Position numbers and translations under genes: made by a program. Below, piece by piece: positions 8,242 through 16,790 of a DNA stretch of 55,795 nt. The stretch is from CAYOEJ01 sp964403015 (lineage in GTDB: Bacteria; Actinomycetota; Actinomycetes; Actinomycetales; Actinomycetaceae). How positions within the stretch are numbered: position 1 is the stretch's first letter; every line of letters starts with the position of its first letter. The notes under the pieces were generated by a model. It made no database searches. It worked only from the letters and a program-made list of their open reading frames with translations, and was not told the origin of the DNA. The DNA lies in contig CAYOEJ010000009.1 of the NCBI GenBank assembly GCA_964403015.1, forward strand, positions 1-55,795. The letters are read 5' to 3'.

Positions 8242-9992
8242 TGTCGAACATCCGCGTCTGGTCCCCCAGTTCGCAGAAAGTAGAAATTCAACTCGCAGGA
8301 AGTGAAGAAAGGACCGAGCTTAATCCCACGGGCGATGGCGAGTTCATTACGGAAGAAGATGTTCCCGCCGGTACTCAATACCACCTCGTCGTCGACGATG
8401 GGAACCGGCTTCCCGATCCTCGGTCAATGCGTCAGCCCAAGGGGGCGCACGGCCCATCGGAGGTTGTTGATCCATCCAGCTTTTCGTGGACTGATGAGGA
8501 GTGGCAAGGCGAGGATCTTGGCGGCAAGGTGTTCTACGAACTGCACGTTGGAACGTTCACCGACGAAGGAACGTTCCGCAGTGCCATCGACAAGCTTGAC
8601 CACCTCAAGAACGTGGGCGTGGATGTCATTGAGCTTTTGCCAATTAACCCGATGCCTGGTGAGCGCGGTTGGGGATACGACGGCGTCTCCATTTTTGCGA
8701 TTCACGAGCCTTACGGGTCCCCCGACGACCTAGCTGCCCTCGTAGACGCTATTCACGCCCGTGGGATGTCGGCATGCCTCGACGTGGTCTATAACCACTT
8801 CGGTCCTGACGGTAATTACCTCGCCCAGTTCGGTCCGTACTTTACCGACAAACACCACACCCCTTGGGGTGAAGCCGTGAATCTTGACGGCGAGCACAGC
8901 GAAGGCGTACGAAAGTACTTTATTGACAATGCCAAGCAGTGGCTGCGCGACTATCACTTCGACGCGCTGAGATTGGACGCAACCGATCATTTGGTCGACG
9001 ACGGCGACTACCACTTTCTCGCTGAACTCTCGGATGAGATTGCCAAGCTGTCGAAGCAACTGGGCCGCAAGCTCACGCTCACGGTTGAGTCCGATCTCAA
9101 TATGCCCGCCATGGTTCGACCAGTGGAAGATGGCGGCCGCGGCATGGATATGCAGTGGACCGACGACGTCCACCACGCCCTCCACGTGTGGCTCACCGGG
9201 GAAAACAACGCGTACTATATCGATTCGGATAATCCCGAGGCGATGCCGCAGGCATTCACCAACGCTTTTACGAGAATCGGCCAGCCGTCGCTTTTCTCGG
9301 GCGAGAAGAAGGGCGAGCCCGTACCGGACGGTGTGAGCGGCCATCACTTCATCGTGTTCGATGAAAACCACGATCAGGTTGGTAACCGTCTCATCTCAGA
9401 CCGTCCGACCTGTAAGCTCACCTCCGGTCAAGTAGCTCTGTCACGTGCGCTCATCTTGCTTTCGCACTACACCCCCATGTTGTTCATGGGTGAGGAATGG
9501 GGCACCAAGCAGCCATTCCACTACTTCACGGACCACGGTCCGGAAATTGGCCTGCAAATTAAGGCTGGTAGGGAAAGCGAATTTGCTCTGTGGGATATGT
9601 CGACCGTCTACGGCGAGGCGCCCGTTACCATGCTCGACCCGCAGGATCTCGACACATTCACCGAATCCAAACTCAACTGGGACGAGACTCGCGAACCCGA
9701 ATATCGGCGTGTGCTTGAGTTCGTCACGAAGCTGATTGAATTGCGTCGGACGCATGCAGACATCGCCAGTGGCGATCGATCACTGACTGACTTCCATATG
9801 GATGGCGACGGTGGCTGGATGCGTCGCGGAGACGTCCTCATCGTCTTCAGTAAGTCGCTTGAGGAATCCTCCGTCGAAGCCCCGGTTGATGGTCGTACCT
9901 GTGCCCTGTCATGGGAGCAGGTTGTCGTCCACACTGACTCGGTAGAGTTTGCAGGTCCCGGAGTCGCTGTACTCACTCACCCACAGGACTAA
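8241..9992 (+). CDS. treZ: Malto-oligosyltrehalose trehalohydrolase TreZ
   Basis: A 583-residue GH13 enzyme that hydrolyses maltooligosyl trehalose to free trehalose, the last step of the TreXYZ route. An N-terminal CBM48-like domain (RVWSPSSQKVEIQL) is followed by the barrel, with FYELHVGTFTDEGTF, VIELLPINPMPGERGWGYDG, VVYNHFGPDGNYL, the nucleophile in DALRLDATDH, the acid in LTVESDLN and the third acid in DENHDQVGNR. The TAATG junction with treY shows coupling. The stop lies three bases from the convergent FemAB-like gene, with no terminator between them. Confidence 0.97.
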   Translation: MSNIRVWSPSSQKVEIQLAGSEERTELNPTGDGEFITEEDVPAGTQYHLVVDDGNRLPDPRSMRQPKGAHGPSEVVDPSSFSWTDEEWQGEDLGGKVFYELHVGTFTDEGTFRSAIDKLDHLKNVGVDVIELLPINPMPGERGWGYDGVSIFAIHEPYGSPDDLAALVDAIHARGMSACLDVVYNHFGPDGNYLAQFGPYFTDKHHTPWGEAVNLDGEHSEGVRKYFIDNAKQWLRDYHFDALRLDATDHLVDDGDYHFLAELSDEIAKLSKQLGRKLTLTVESDLNMPAMVRPVEDGGRGMDMQWTDDVHHALHVWLTGENNAYYIDSDNPEAMPQAFTNAFTRIGQPSLFSGEKKGEPVPDGVSGHHFIVFDENHDQVGNRLISDRPTCKLTSGQVALSRALILLSHYTPMLFMGEEWGTKQPFHYFTDHGPEIGLQIKAGRESEFALWDMSTVYGEAPVTMLDPQDLDTFTESKLNWDETREPEYRRVLEFVTKLIELRRTHADIASGDRSLTDFHMDGDGGWMRRGDVLIVFSKSLEESSVEAPVDGRTCALSWEQVVVHTDSVEFAGPGVAVLTHPQD

Positions 9993-9994
9993 TC

Positions 9995-11032
9995 TCACTT
10001 ACCGGTGGTTCGTATCTCGTTGATGCGGGCCACCGCTGCTCTCTTGAACTTGAGTGCCTTGGTGAGGCCAGCGTAGATATGCGGATGGATGGGCACGTCC
10101 CACGCGCCCGGAACTTCTGCCACCTCATCACTGAACTTCGTCTTGAATCCACGCACGCCCGCAAGTTGTGGGGCACGCTCTGAATCGATACCCATGAGGT
10201 CGAAGGTCTCTACGCCGAGATCGCGCAGCATCTTCGTCATCTCCCATACGAGCATGTCCGGAGCTCCAGCTTTCCGGCCCGCATCGTTGGAACCCGCGTA
10301 ATAGTAGGTGGCAAGCGATTCATTAACGGTCACCAAACCCCAACAGAGCGCGCGTCCGTCCCTGCGGACGGTAAACAGTCGGCAATTGTGAGGGCCCAGG
10401 CTCGAAATCATCGTCTCGTACACGCTTTGCGGTTGGATACCGAACCCATCACGGGCACCCGTCTCAGTGAGGATCTCATAGAGCTCGGGAAAAACTTCCA
10501 TTGCCCTGTCAGTTTCGTCTGCAGCAACAAGCGACTCATCACGAAGCGCCTTGCGCACATCCCTGCGTCCGCGCTTCTTCATGCTCGCCATGAGGGAGTC
10601 CTCATCCTGCGTCAGATCGAGGATGATCGTCCGGTCAAATGTCACCGACTGCAGCAACTCGGATAGATCGCCACCGGCGTCGTCGGCATGCAAACGCACG
10701 AAAACAATGGACGGATCCTTGGACCGGACCACGCTCAGCAAGCCATCGCGGAACGCTCGCTGCATGGCGTCACTGGGCTCAACCGCCCATACGGGACCCT
10801 CCTTGGCCCACGCATACATAAAGCCGCGCCCCTTCATGCGGGAGAGCGAAATGAGTGCCGCGATCTCGTCGTCGACCCACCAGACCAGTCTCAGCCAAGG
10901 CTCACGATCGTTCATCAGGCTATCGAAACGATCCCAGTGAGAAGACTGTTCGAGTGGGAGCGCGATTCCGTGTTCTTCGGCGAGCTCATCGAACTGTGCG
11001 GGATTAAGTTCCGTGAAGCTTGAGCGGTGCAT
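9995..11032 (-). CDS. FemAB/FemX-like peptidyltransferase
   Basis: A 345-residue protein of the FemABX family (lipid II interpeptide-bridge aminoacyltransferases), which use aminoacyl-tRNA to add residues to the peptidoglycan stem peptide. Supporting patterns are LPLEQSSHWDRF near the start, GPVWAVEP, SMKKRGRRDVRKALRD in the middle, and the C-terminal GNAT-like half with TYYYAGSNDAGRKAGAPDML and DLMGI. The start at 11032 is preferred over the upstream in-frame start because AGAAAGG (11038-11044) sits at correct spacing. A single copy stands alone, converging with treZ. The amino acid added cannot be told from sequence. Confidence 0.88.
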   Translation of the reverse strand: MHRSSFTELNPAQFDELAEEHGIALPLEQSSHWDRFDSLMNDREPWLRLVWWVDDEIAALISLSRMKGRGFMYAWAKEGPVWAVEPSDAMQRAFRDGLLSVVRSKDPSIVFVRLHADDAGGDLSELLQSVTFDRTIILDLTQDEDSLMASMKKRGRRDVRKALRDESLVAADETDRAMEVFPELYEILTETGARDGFGIQPQSVYETMISSLGPHNCRLFTVRRDGRALCWGLVTVNESLATYYYAGSNDAGRKAGAPDMLVWEMTKMLRDLGVETFDLMGIDSERAPQLAGVRGFKTKFSDEVAEVPGAWDVPIHPHIYAGLTKALKFKRAAVARINEIRTTGK

Positions 11033-11111
11033 GGCAACCTTTCTTGGGGCGAATGTGACCATCAAACCACTCTAACCGGCGTGCCCTCAAACTGGAGGAA
11101 AACATCAGCGT

Positions 11112-11117
11112 TAAGGT
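11112..11117 (+). promoter_or_regulatory. -10 hexamer TAAGGT, leaderless start of DUF3000 gene
   Basis: TAAGGT, six bases, then GTG at 11124. No Shine-Dalgarno is seen. Confidence 0.5.
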
Positions 11118-11123
11118 CTAAAT

Positions 11124-11705
11124 GTGACAGACAATCCGCCACAGATTTTCGTGACTGCCCTGGAATCTCTCAAAGGGCAAACTTTTCGTCCCGAATTCCA
11201 TGTGGTTCAGATTCCACCACCTACGCGCATAGCGCCGTGGACTGTCGCATTGCAGGCGGAGATCAACGAATCTCGCGACCTCGATCCGGATATGCTGCGC
11301 GGCTCGGCCAAGTTTGTTGTTCTCTATGATCCCGAGGGACAAACCGCATGGGACGGCACATTCCGCATCGTCATACACGCTCAGGCTCCCATGGACTCTG
11401 ACATGGGAGACGACCCACTCCTTGGTGAGGTTGCGTGGTCGTGGCTCGTTGAGGCTCTCGAAGCTCGCGGCGCGAGCTATCACAATCTCAATGGCACGGT
11501 CACCCGTGTCTTTAACGAGACTTTCGGCGGACTCCACCTGAACTCATCGCGTGTTGAACTCGAACTCCGCGCATCGTGGACACCAGATACCGAGTTCCTC
11601 ACCGAACACCTTCATGCCTGGGCCGACTTCGCGTCTGCCATGGCGGGACTAGGGCCCGCCGATACCAACGTTGTTAGCCTCCCCCGTAAGGTAGATCGAA
11701 TTTGA
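11124..11705 (+). CDS. DUF3000 family protein
   Basis: A 193-residue actinobacterial protein of unknown function, recognised as DUF3000 from PEFHVVQIPPPTRIAPW, DPEGQTAWDGTFRIV and the central LLGEVAWSWLVEAL. No transmembrane segment or catalytic motif is evident. Its stop overlaps the TTG start of RNase D by four bases (TTGA), so the two are coupled. The DUF3000-rnd-dxs order is the same as Rv2680-Rv2682c in Mycobacterium, which hints at a role linked to RNA turnover, but nothing here proves it. GTG start, apparently leaderless. Confidence 0.92.
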   Translation: MTDNPPQIFVTALESLKGQTFRPEFHVVQIPPPTRIAPWTVALQAEINESRDLDPDMLRGSAKFVVLYDPEGQTAWDGTFRIVIHAQAPMDSDMGDDPLLGEVAWSWLVEALEARGASYHNLNGTVTRVFNETFGGLHLNSSRVELELRASWTPDTEFLTEHLHAWADFASAMAGLGPADTNVVSLPRKVDRI

Positions 11706-12907
11706 CGCTTCCCGACAACATCGAGGCCCGCCCGCTCGATCTTCCCCGAGACGGACTCCCCGAACTTACAAATGAAAACATTGACGACGCCGTCGCCCAG
11801 CTCCGCCAGGGGCACGGTCCGTTCGCGGTTGATACCGAGCGCGCCATGGGCATCAGGTATTCCAATCGTGCCTATCTCATTCAGATTCGCCGTGAAGGTG
11901 CCGGTACGTTTCTGATCGATCCGATCGGTATTGAAGATCGGCTTGATGGCCTTCGAGAGGTTCTCAAAGACGAATGGATCCTTCATGCCGCAGACCAGGA
12001 TCTGCCCTGCCTTCATGAGCTTGGCCTATACCCGACCTCTATTTTTGATACCGAAGTCGCAGGCTTGCTTCTCGGCTTTGATCGAGTCTCGCTCCAATCG
12101 ATGGTGGCAGAAGTGCTCGGTTGGGCGCTCGCCAAAGAGCACTCAAACTCCGACTGGTCGCAGCGGCCCCTAGGTCCGCAGCTTCTTGCGTATGCCGCAC
12201 TGGACGTGGAGCTGCTGGACGAGCTTCGTGTGAAGCTCACCGAACTGCTCAAGGCTTCGGGTAGATGGGAGTGGTTCGTTCAAGAGTGCGAAGAGATTCG
12301 CCTTCGCAAACCAGCTCCGCCACAAAAGCAGCCGTGGCGGCGCGCGTCGCGCCAAGCGGATGTGCGCGATCGCCGTTCACTCGCCATGATTCGTGAGCTG
12401 TGGAACGCGCGTGACAAGATTGCTCAGCAACGCGATCTGGCGCCAGGCAAGGTTCTTCCCAACAAGGTCTTGGCCGAACTCGCCAAGCGCAAGCCGCGCT
12501 CTCGCTCCGACGTCGTCAACTCATCCTTGTTTCGTTCTCGCGAACGCAAAAAGGACGTGGAGACTTGGTGGAATGCCATCAATATTGCCTGGCATCTCGA
12601 TGAGCGCGCACTGCCTGAGCGTCGGTTCAGTGAAAAGCGCGAACCCTATCCCCCGGTCAACCGATGGGACCGCTACGATGAAGAAGCCGCAGCGCGCTGG
12701 TCGCACGTGCGCTCAACGATATTTGCCTTGGCCGACGAACTCGGAATCCGTCAAGACGTTCTGCTGAAGCCCACGATCCAGAAACTCATCGCATGGGAGG
12801 GCTGGGGCTCCGAAGTAGAACTCAGGGCAAAGCTCGAAGCAGAAGGGGCCCGCCCCTGGCAAATCGACCAGGTTGCGGCCCCGTTGCTAGCAAAGAACCA
12901 AGACTAA
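11702..12907 (+). CDS. rnd: Ribonuclease D
   Basis: A 401-residue 3'-5' exoribonuclease for tRNA and structured RNA maturation. The DEDDy exonuclease domain (~30-200) shows Exo I VDTERAMGIRYSN, Exo II in WILHAADQDLPCL and Exo III in YAALDVELLDEL. HRDC-type domains follow (DRRSLAMIRELWNARDKIAQ, then a second near the C-terminus). The TTG start overlaps the upstream stop. The stop codon overlaps the stop of the convergent dxs gene by three bases, with no intergenic space. Confidence 0.95.
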   Translation: MTLPDNIEARPLDLPRDGLPELTNENIDDAVAQLRQGHGPFAVDTERAMGIRYSNRAYLIQIRREGAGTFLIDPIGIEDRLDGLREVLKDEWILHAADQDLPCLHELGLYPTSIFDTEVAGLLLGFDRVSLQSMVAEVLGWALAKEHSNSDWSQRPLGPQLLAYAALDVELLDELRVKLTELLKASGRWEWFVQECEEIRLRKPAPPQKQPWRRASRQADVRDRRSLAMIRELWNARDKIAQQRDLAPGKVLPNKVLAELAKRKPRSRSDVVNSSLFRSRERKKDVETWWNAINIAWHLDERALPERRFSEKREPYPPVNRWDRYDEEAAARWSHVRSTIFALADELGIRQDVLLKPTIQKLIAWEGWGSEVELRAKLEAEGARPWQIDQVAAPLLAKNQD

Positions 12908-14805
12908 CCCTCGACGTGGCTCGCTGCAGTTTCGCCAATACGGTGAACTGCCGCGATCACGTCTTCAACAGACATGCCTTCTTTTGCAAGAACCGAGGCC
13001 CGCGAGGCATGGGCAATGAACTCCCGCTGAATTCCTAGAAGCTCAACCGGTACAAGGCTGCCGCCCTTGCGAAGCGCCATATCCAGCTCGGTTCCGATAC
13101 CGCCATCCACAAGCCCGTCCTCGAGCACAACGGCTCCTCGCGAGTTTGCGACAAGATGTACGAGATCCTCATTCGTTGGCAAAATCCAGCCGGGGTCAAC
13201 AACGATCACGGATTCATCGGAGAACGACTTGGCGGCATTGACCATCGTGTGGCACATGGGACCGATACCAACCAAAATAACCGGAGCCTTCCCATCGACC
13301 AGGTGCTCGTAGACAACGTCTAGAGACCCTACGGAACGTTGCGTTGGCAATTCGATCGGCAGCGGGCCCTTCGGGTAGCGGATGATCGTTGGGGATTCAA
13401 TCTCGATCGCTTCGCGAAGGAGCTTGCGCAGGCGAATCTCATCGCGGGGTGCCGCAACCTTTAACCCCGGAACCATGGCCGCAATGGAAAGATCCCACAT
13501 GCCATTATGGGAAGCGCCATCATCTCCGGTGACGCCAGCACGATCCAAACAAATCGTCACCGGCTCGCGGTGCAGGGCGATGTCCATAAGAAGCTGATCA
13601 AAGCCCCGGTTCATGAATGTTGCATACAGCGCTACTACGGGGTGGTATCCCGAATGTGCTAGGCCCGCAGCCATGGTCAAGGCATGCTGTTCCGCAATTC
13701 CCACGTCGATCACGCGCTTGGGGAATTCACGCTTCATGGGACCCAAACCAACCGGCTCAAGCATGGCGGCTGTGACACCAACAATTGAGGGGTCCTTACG
13801 CGCGATGTCCACAATCTCTTCGGCAAAGACTGAGGTCCAACCGAATCGTGAGGGTTCGACTGGAAGACCGGTCTCCGGATGGATCTTGCCGACCGCATGG
13901 AAGTGGTCGTCGAGATTTTGCTCGGCAGGCTCGTATCCGCGTCCCTTTTCGGTGATGCAGTGAACCACTACGGGACCTCCGTAGGCCTTTGCCATGCGGA
14001 AGGCCTCTTCCATCTGAGCGATATCGTGGCCGTTGACCGGACCGAGGTACTTCATGCCGAGCGAATCAAAAATACCCGCGTCGAAGAACACATCCTTCAC
14101 GCCCTTTTTCAAGCCGTGCAGGGCATCATAGGTAAACCGGCCGGGCAACCCCGATCCCTTAAGCGCACGTTTGCCCCAATCCAGAACTGACTCATAGTTC
14201 CGGTTCACCCGCACGGCATCGAGTCTGCGCACGGCGTCGAGCCGCCGAACAATTCCGCCTACCGTAGGGGCATAGGAACGTCCGTTATCGTTGAGAACCA
14301 CCACGAGTGGACGATCGGGATCCTCGGCAATATTGTTCAATGCTTCCCACGCCATTCCGCCAGTCATTGCCCCATCTCCGATGATGGCGACCGCGCAATT
14401 GTCCCGGCCAGCGAGTTGGAGGCCGCGCGCGATCCCATCAGCCCACGACAGTGCCGTGGTCGCGTGAGAGTTTTCGACGATGTCATGCTCTGACTCACCG
14501 CGTGAGGGATAGCCGGAGACACCGTCTTCTTGGCGGAGACGCGAGAAGTCTTTGCGTCCCGTGAGAATCTTGTGAACATAGGACTGGTGCCCGGTATCGA
14601 AGACTAGAGCATCGCCGGGCGAATCGAAGACTCGATGCAGGGCAATTGTCAGTTCAACGACACCAAGGTTGGGCCCAAGGTGTCCGCCTGTTCGCGCCAC
14701 GTTCTCAACAAGGAATCTGCGGATCTCCTCAGATAGCGCAGCCATCTGCTTCGCGTTGAGCTTTCGGACGTCCTTGGGACCGTTAATTGTGTCAAGGATT
14801 CCCAT
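12904..14805 (-). CDS. dxs: 1-deoxy-D-xylulose-5-phosphate synthase
   Basis: A 633-residue thiamine-diphosphate enzyme that condenses pyruvate and glyceraldehyde-3-phosphate, the first step of the MEP isoprenoid route. Visible motifs are the N-terminal GHLGPNLGVVELT, the ThDP motif IIGDGAMTGGMAWEALNN ending in NDNGRSYAP, GPVNGHDI, and the C-terminal DRAGVTGDDGASHNG and RYPKGPLP. An 18-bp tandem duplication (14210-14245) repeats RRLDAV after the ThDP domain. The ATG at 14805 is chosen for GGAAGGAG at 14811-14818. It probably feeds precursors to polyprenyl synthases such as the one at 43068. Confidence 0.97.
   Translation of the reverse strand: MGILDTINGPKDVRKLNAKQMAALSEEIRRFLVENVARTGGHLGPNLGVVELTIALHRVFDSPGDALVFDTGHQSYVHKILTGRKDFSRLRQEDGVSGYPSRGESEHDIVENSHATTALSWADGIARGLQLAGRDNCAVAIIGDGAMTGGMAWEALNNIAEDPDRPLVVVLNDNGRSYAPTVGGIVRRLDAVRRLDAVRVNRNYESVLDWGKRALKGSGLPGRFTYDALHGLKKGVKDVFFDAGIFDSLGMKYLGPVNGHDIAQMEEAFRMAKAYGGPVVVHCITEKGRGYEPAEQNLDDHFHAVGKIHPETGLPVEPSRFGWTSVFAEEIVDIARKDPSIVGVTAAMLEPVGLGPMKREFPKRVIDVGIAEQHALTMAAGLAHSGYHPVVALYATFMNRGFDQLLMDIALHREPVTICLDRAGVTGDDGASHNGMWDLSIAAMVPGLKVAAPRDEIRLRKLLREAIEIESPTIIRYPKGPLPIELPTQRSVGSLDVVYEHLVDGKAPVILVGIGPMCHTMVNAAKSFSDESVIVVDPGWILPTNEDLVHLVANSRGAVVLEDGLVDGGIGTELDMALRKGGSLVPVELLGIQREFIAHASRASVLAKEGMSVEDVIAAVHRIGETAASHVEG
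14210..14245 (-). repeat. 18-bp tandem duplication inside dxs
   Basis: Two adjacent 18-bp units (14210-14227 and 14228-14245) differ at about three positions and encode RRLDAV twice. The frame is kept. It looks like a small in-frame duplication in a loop after the ThDP motif. Confidence 0.7.
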
Positions 14806-14839
14806 TACGTCTCCTTCCTGCACTTGTTCACTAACCGAT

Positions 14840-14845
14840 TAGACT
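14840..14845 (+). promoter_or_regulatory. -10 hexamer TAGACT, leaderless start of S9 peptidase
   Basis: TAGACT, six bases (ACCAGT), then GTG at 14852. The divergent dxs start is only 46 bp away, so the two promoters must be compact or overlapping. Confidence 0.55.
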
Positions 14846-14851
14846 ACCAGT

Positions 14852-16690
14852 GTGACTACAACACGACGATCCTATGGCCTTTGGGAGTCCTCACTTTCCG
14901 CCGCCGACGTATCCGCGGCCGTGCCTAATTTCGACTTTCCCCTCTATAGCTCACGACCGCTTTGGGTTCGCAACGGTTCGAGTGCCTCCGGGCGCGTGTC
15001 TGAGCTTTGTACTTTTGACGACGGCGAAGTCACCGTAGTTATCCCCGACGTGCGTTCCACGGTCCACGAGTATGGCGGCCTCGCATACGGCGTGAGTAGC
15101 GACGGCACTGAGATCGTCTGGTCAGATTTTTCCGGCAGGCTATTCATTAATCCTGATAACCCGACGCCTATCACGTCTCAAGACGATTCGCTACGTTACG
15201 GACAGCCAATCTTTGTGGGCAACGACGTTGTGGCGATCTGTGAAGATCATAGTGCGGGCGATAATGCTGAGAGCGTGACCAACTATCTCGTCCGTTTTAC
15301 CCCGAACGGATCCATTGAGACCATCGCCGAAGGCGCAGACTTCTATATTGATCCCGTCGCCGGTCCCGACGGCCAGATCTTCTACACATCGTGGAATCAC
15401 CCGAATATGCCATGGACTGGTACCGAGTTGCACGTCATCGAGCCGGGTTCACAATCACGATTCACTGACGACCACCCTCGAATCGGCTCTGCTCCCCTCG
15501 CAGTTCAGCCCACTGTCCACGGCGACTATCTGTACTTTATGGCCGATCCAGATAACTGGCTCAATTTGTTCCGAGTTCCCCTTGCGGATCTTGCAGCCGT
15601 TCCGCAAGCGGTCTACCCTATCGAGGCCGATTGTGCACCTCCCGCATGGGCATTCGGCCAGCGCTCCTACGCGGTGACCGATTCAGAAACCTTCGTTTCC
15701 GTGTCGAACAATGGGTACTGGGAGCTGCACGCGGTGAGCACCGGACGCAAAGTTACGGACGCCGAGCCGGCCCGCCTAGCAACGAATGGTACCGACGTCG
15801 TCGGTAGGTTCAGCTCCCCCACCGAATTCCAATTCATGGCGCTCGTGTCGAGTGAAGGACTCCAGCCACTCACGGAGCGCGCCTCGATCGAGGTCCCCGT
15901 TTCGGTGCCGGAAGCAATCACATACGACGTTCCAGGCGGAATCTCGCACGCCTTCTTTTATCCGCCCGTATCCCAGACGTATCAGGCACCCGAGGACGAG
16001 CGTCCTCCTCTAGTAGTTATGGCCCATGGAGGTCCAACCTCTCAGTCGCATGCCGATCTCAATCCGGCGATTCAGTTTTGGACCTCGCGTGGTTTTGCTG
16101 TTGTGGATGTGAACTATCGGGGCTCGACCGGCTGGGGCGCGGCGTACCGCAAATTGCTAGACGGAAACTGGGGTGTCACCGACATTGAGGACTGCGTTGG
16201 CGTCGTTGAATCCCTTGCCGCCGAAGGCCGGATCGATCCAGAGCGTGTTGCGATTCGCGGCGGATCTGCCGGTGGATTCACAACGCTTGCAGCGCTGACT
16301 TTTACCGATGTATTCACGGCAGGCGCGTCCTACTACGGGATCGGTGACCTCGGTATGCTCGCCCGTGATACGCACAAGTTCGAGTCGCGCTATCCCGAGT
16401 CTCTCGTTGCACCCTATCCCGATCCGCTGTATGAGCAGCGTTCTCCGATTAACCACATTGACCAGCTTTCAGCGCCCATCATTTTGTTGCAAGGCCTGGA
16501 CGATCGCGTCGTGCCACCGAACCAAGCTCAGGCGATGGCTGATGCAGTTCGCGCTAAGGGCTTGGACGTCGAGCACATCGAGTTTGAAGGAGAAGGTCAC
16601 GGTTTTCGTAAGACTGCCAACCAGATTCGGGCACTCGAGGCAGAACTGGCTTTCTATCAGCGAGTGTGGAAGCTAGGTGCGCCCGAGTAG
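14852..16690 (+). CDS. S9 family (prolyl oligopeptidase-like) peptidase
   Basis: A 612-residue cytoplasmic serine peptidase of the dipeptidyl-peptidase/acylaminoacyl-peptidase group. The N-terminal ~360 residues form the beta-propeller gate (repeated FVSVSNNGYWELH-like blades). The alpha/beta-hydrolase domain follows, with PLVVMAHGGPTSQ, NYRGSTGWGAAYR, the nucleophile Ser in GGSAGGFT, Asp in LQGLDDRVVPP and His in EGEGHGF. No signal peptide is seen. The GTG start is placed by the -10 hexamer six bases upstream. It is divergent from dxs. The natural substrate is unknown. Confidence 0.93.
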   Translation: MTTTRRSYGLWESSLSAADVSAAVPNFDFPLYSSRPLWVRNGSSASGRVSELCTFDDGEVTVVIPDVRSTVHEYGGLAYGVSSDGTEIVWSDFSGRLFINPDNPTPITSQDDSLRYGQPIFVGNDVVAICEDHSAGDNAESVTNYLVRFTPNGSIETIAEGADFYIDPVAGPDGQIFYTSWNHPNMPWTGTELHVIEPGSQSRFTDDHPRIGSAPLAVQPTVHGDYLYFMADPDNWLNLFRVPLADLAAVPQAVYPIEADCAPPAWAFGQRSYAVTDSETFVSVSNNGYWELHAVSTGRKVTDAEPARLATNGTDVVGRFSSPTEFQFMALVSSEGLQPLTERASIEVPVSVPEAITYDVPGGISHAFFYPPVSQTYQAPEDERPPLVVMAHGGPTSQSHADLNPAIQFWTSRGFAVVDVNYRGSTGWGAAYRKLLDGNWGVTDIEDCVGVVESLAAEGRIDPERVAIRGGSAGGFTTLAALTFTDVFTAGASYYGIGDLGMLARDTHKFESRYPESLVAPYPDPLYEQRSPINHIDQLSAPIILLQGLDDRVVPPNQAQAMADAVRAKGLDVEHIEFEGEGHGFRKTANQIRALEAELAFYQRVWKLGAPE

Positions 16691-16748
16691 GCTCCACCGC
16701 TCGGAAGCGCGCGGATCTTTGAGCTCAAACTGGGGCTCCAGCTGACAC

Positions 16749-16782
16749 AAAAATGCCGGGCGGAACACGAACCGCCCGGCAT
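16749..16782 (-). terminator. Intrinsic terminator of aconitase gene
   Basis: Perfect 11-bp stem ATGCCGGGCGG (16753-16763) / CCGCCCGGCAT (16772-16782). On the minus strand it is followed by TTTTT, eight bases beyond the acn stop. Confidence 0.9.
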
Positions 16783-16790
16783 CCTTGTTC

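Noticed and set aside
8730..9371. 213-codon frame opposite treZ
   Set aside because: Mirror of the coding strand of treZ in a G+C-rich genome; low-complexity Val/Glu/His composition.
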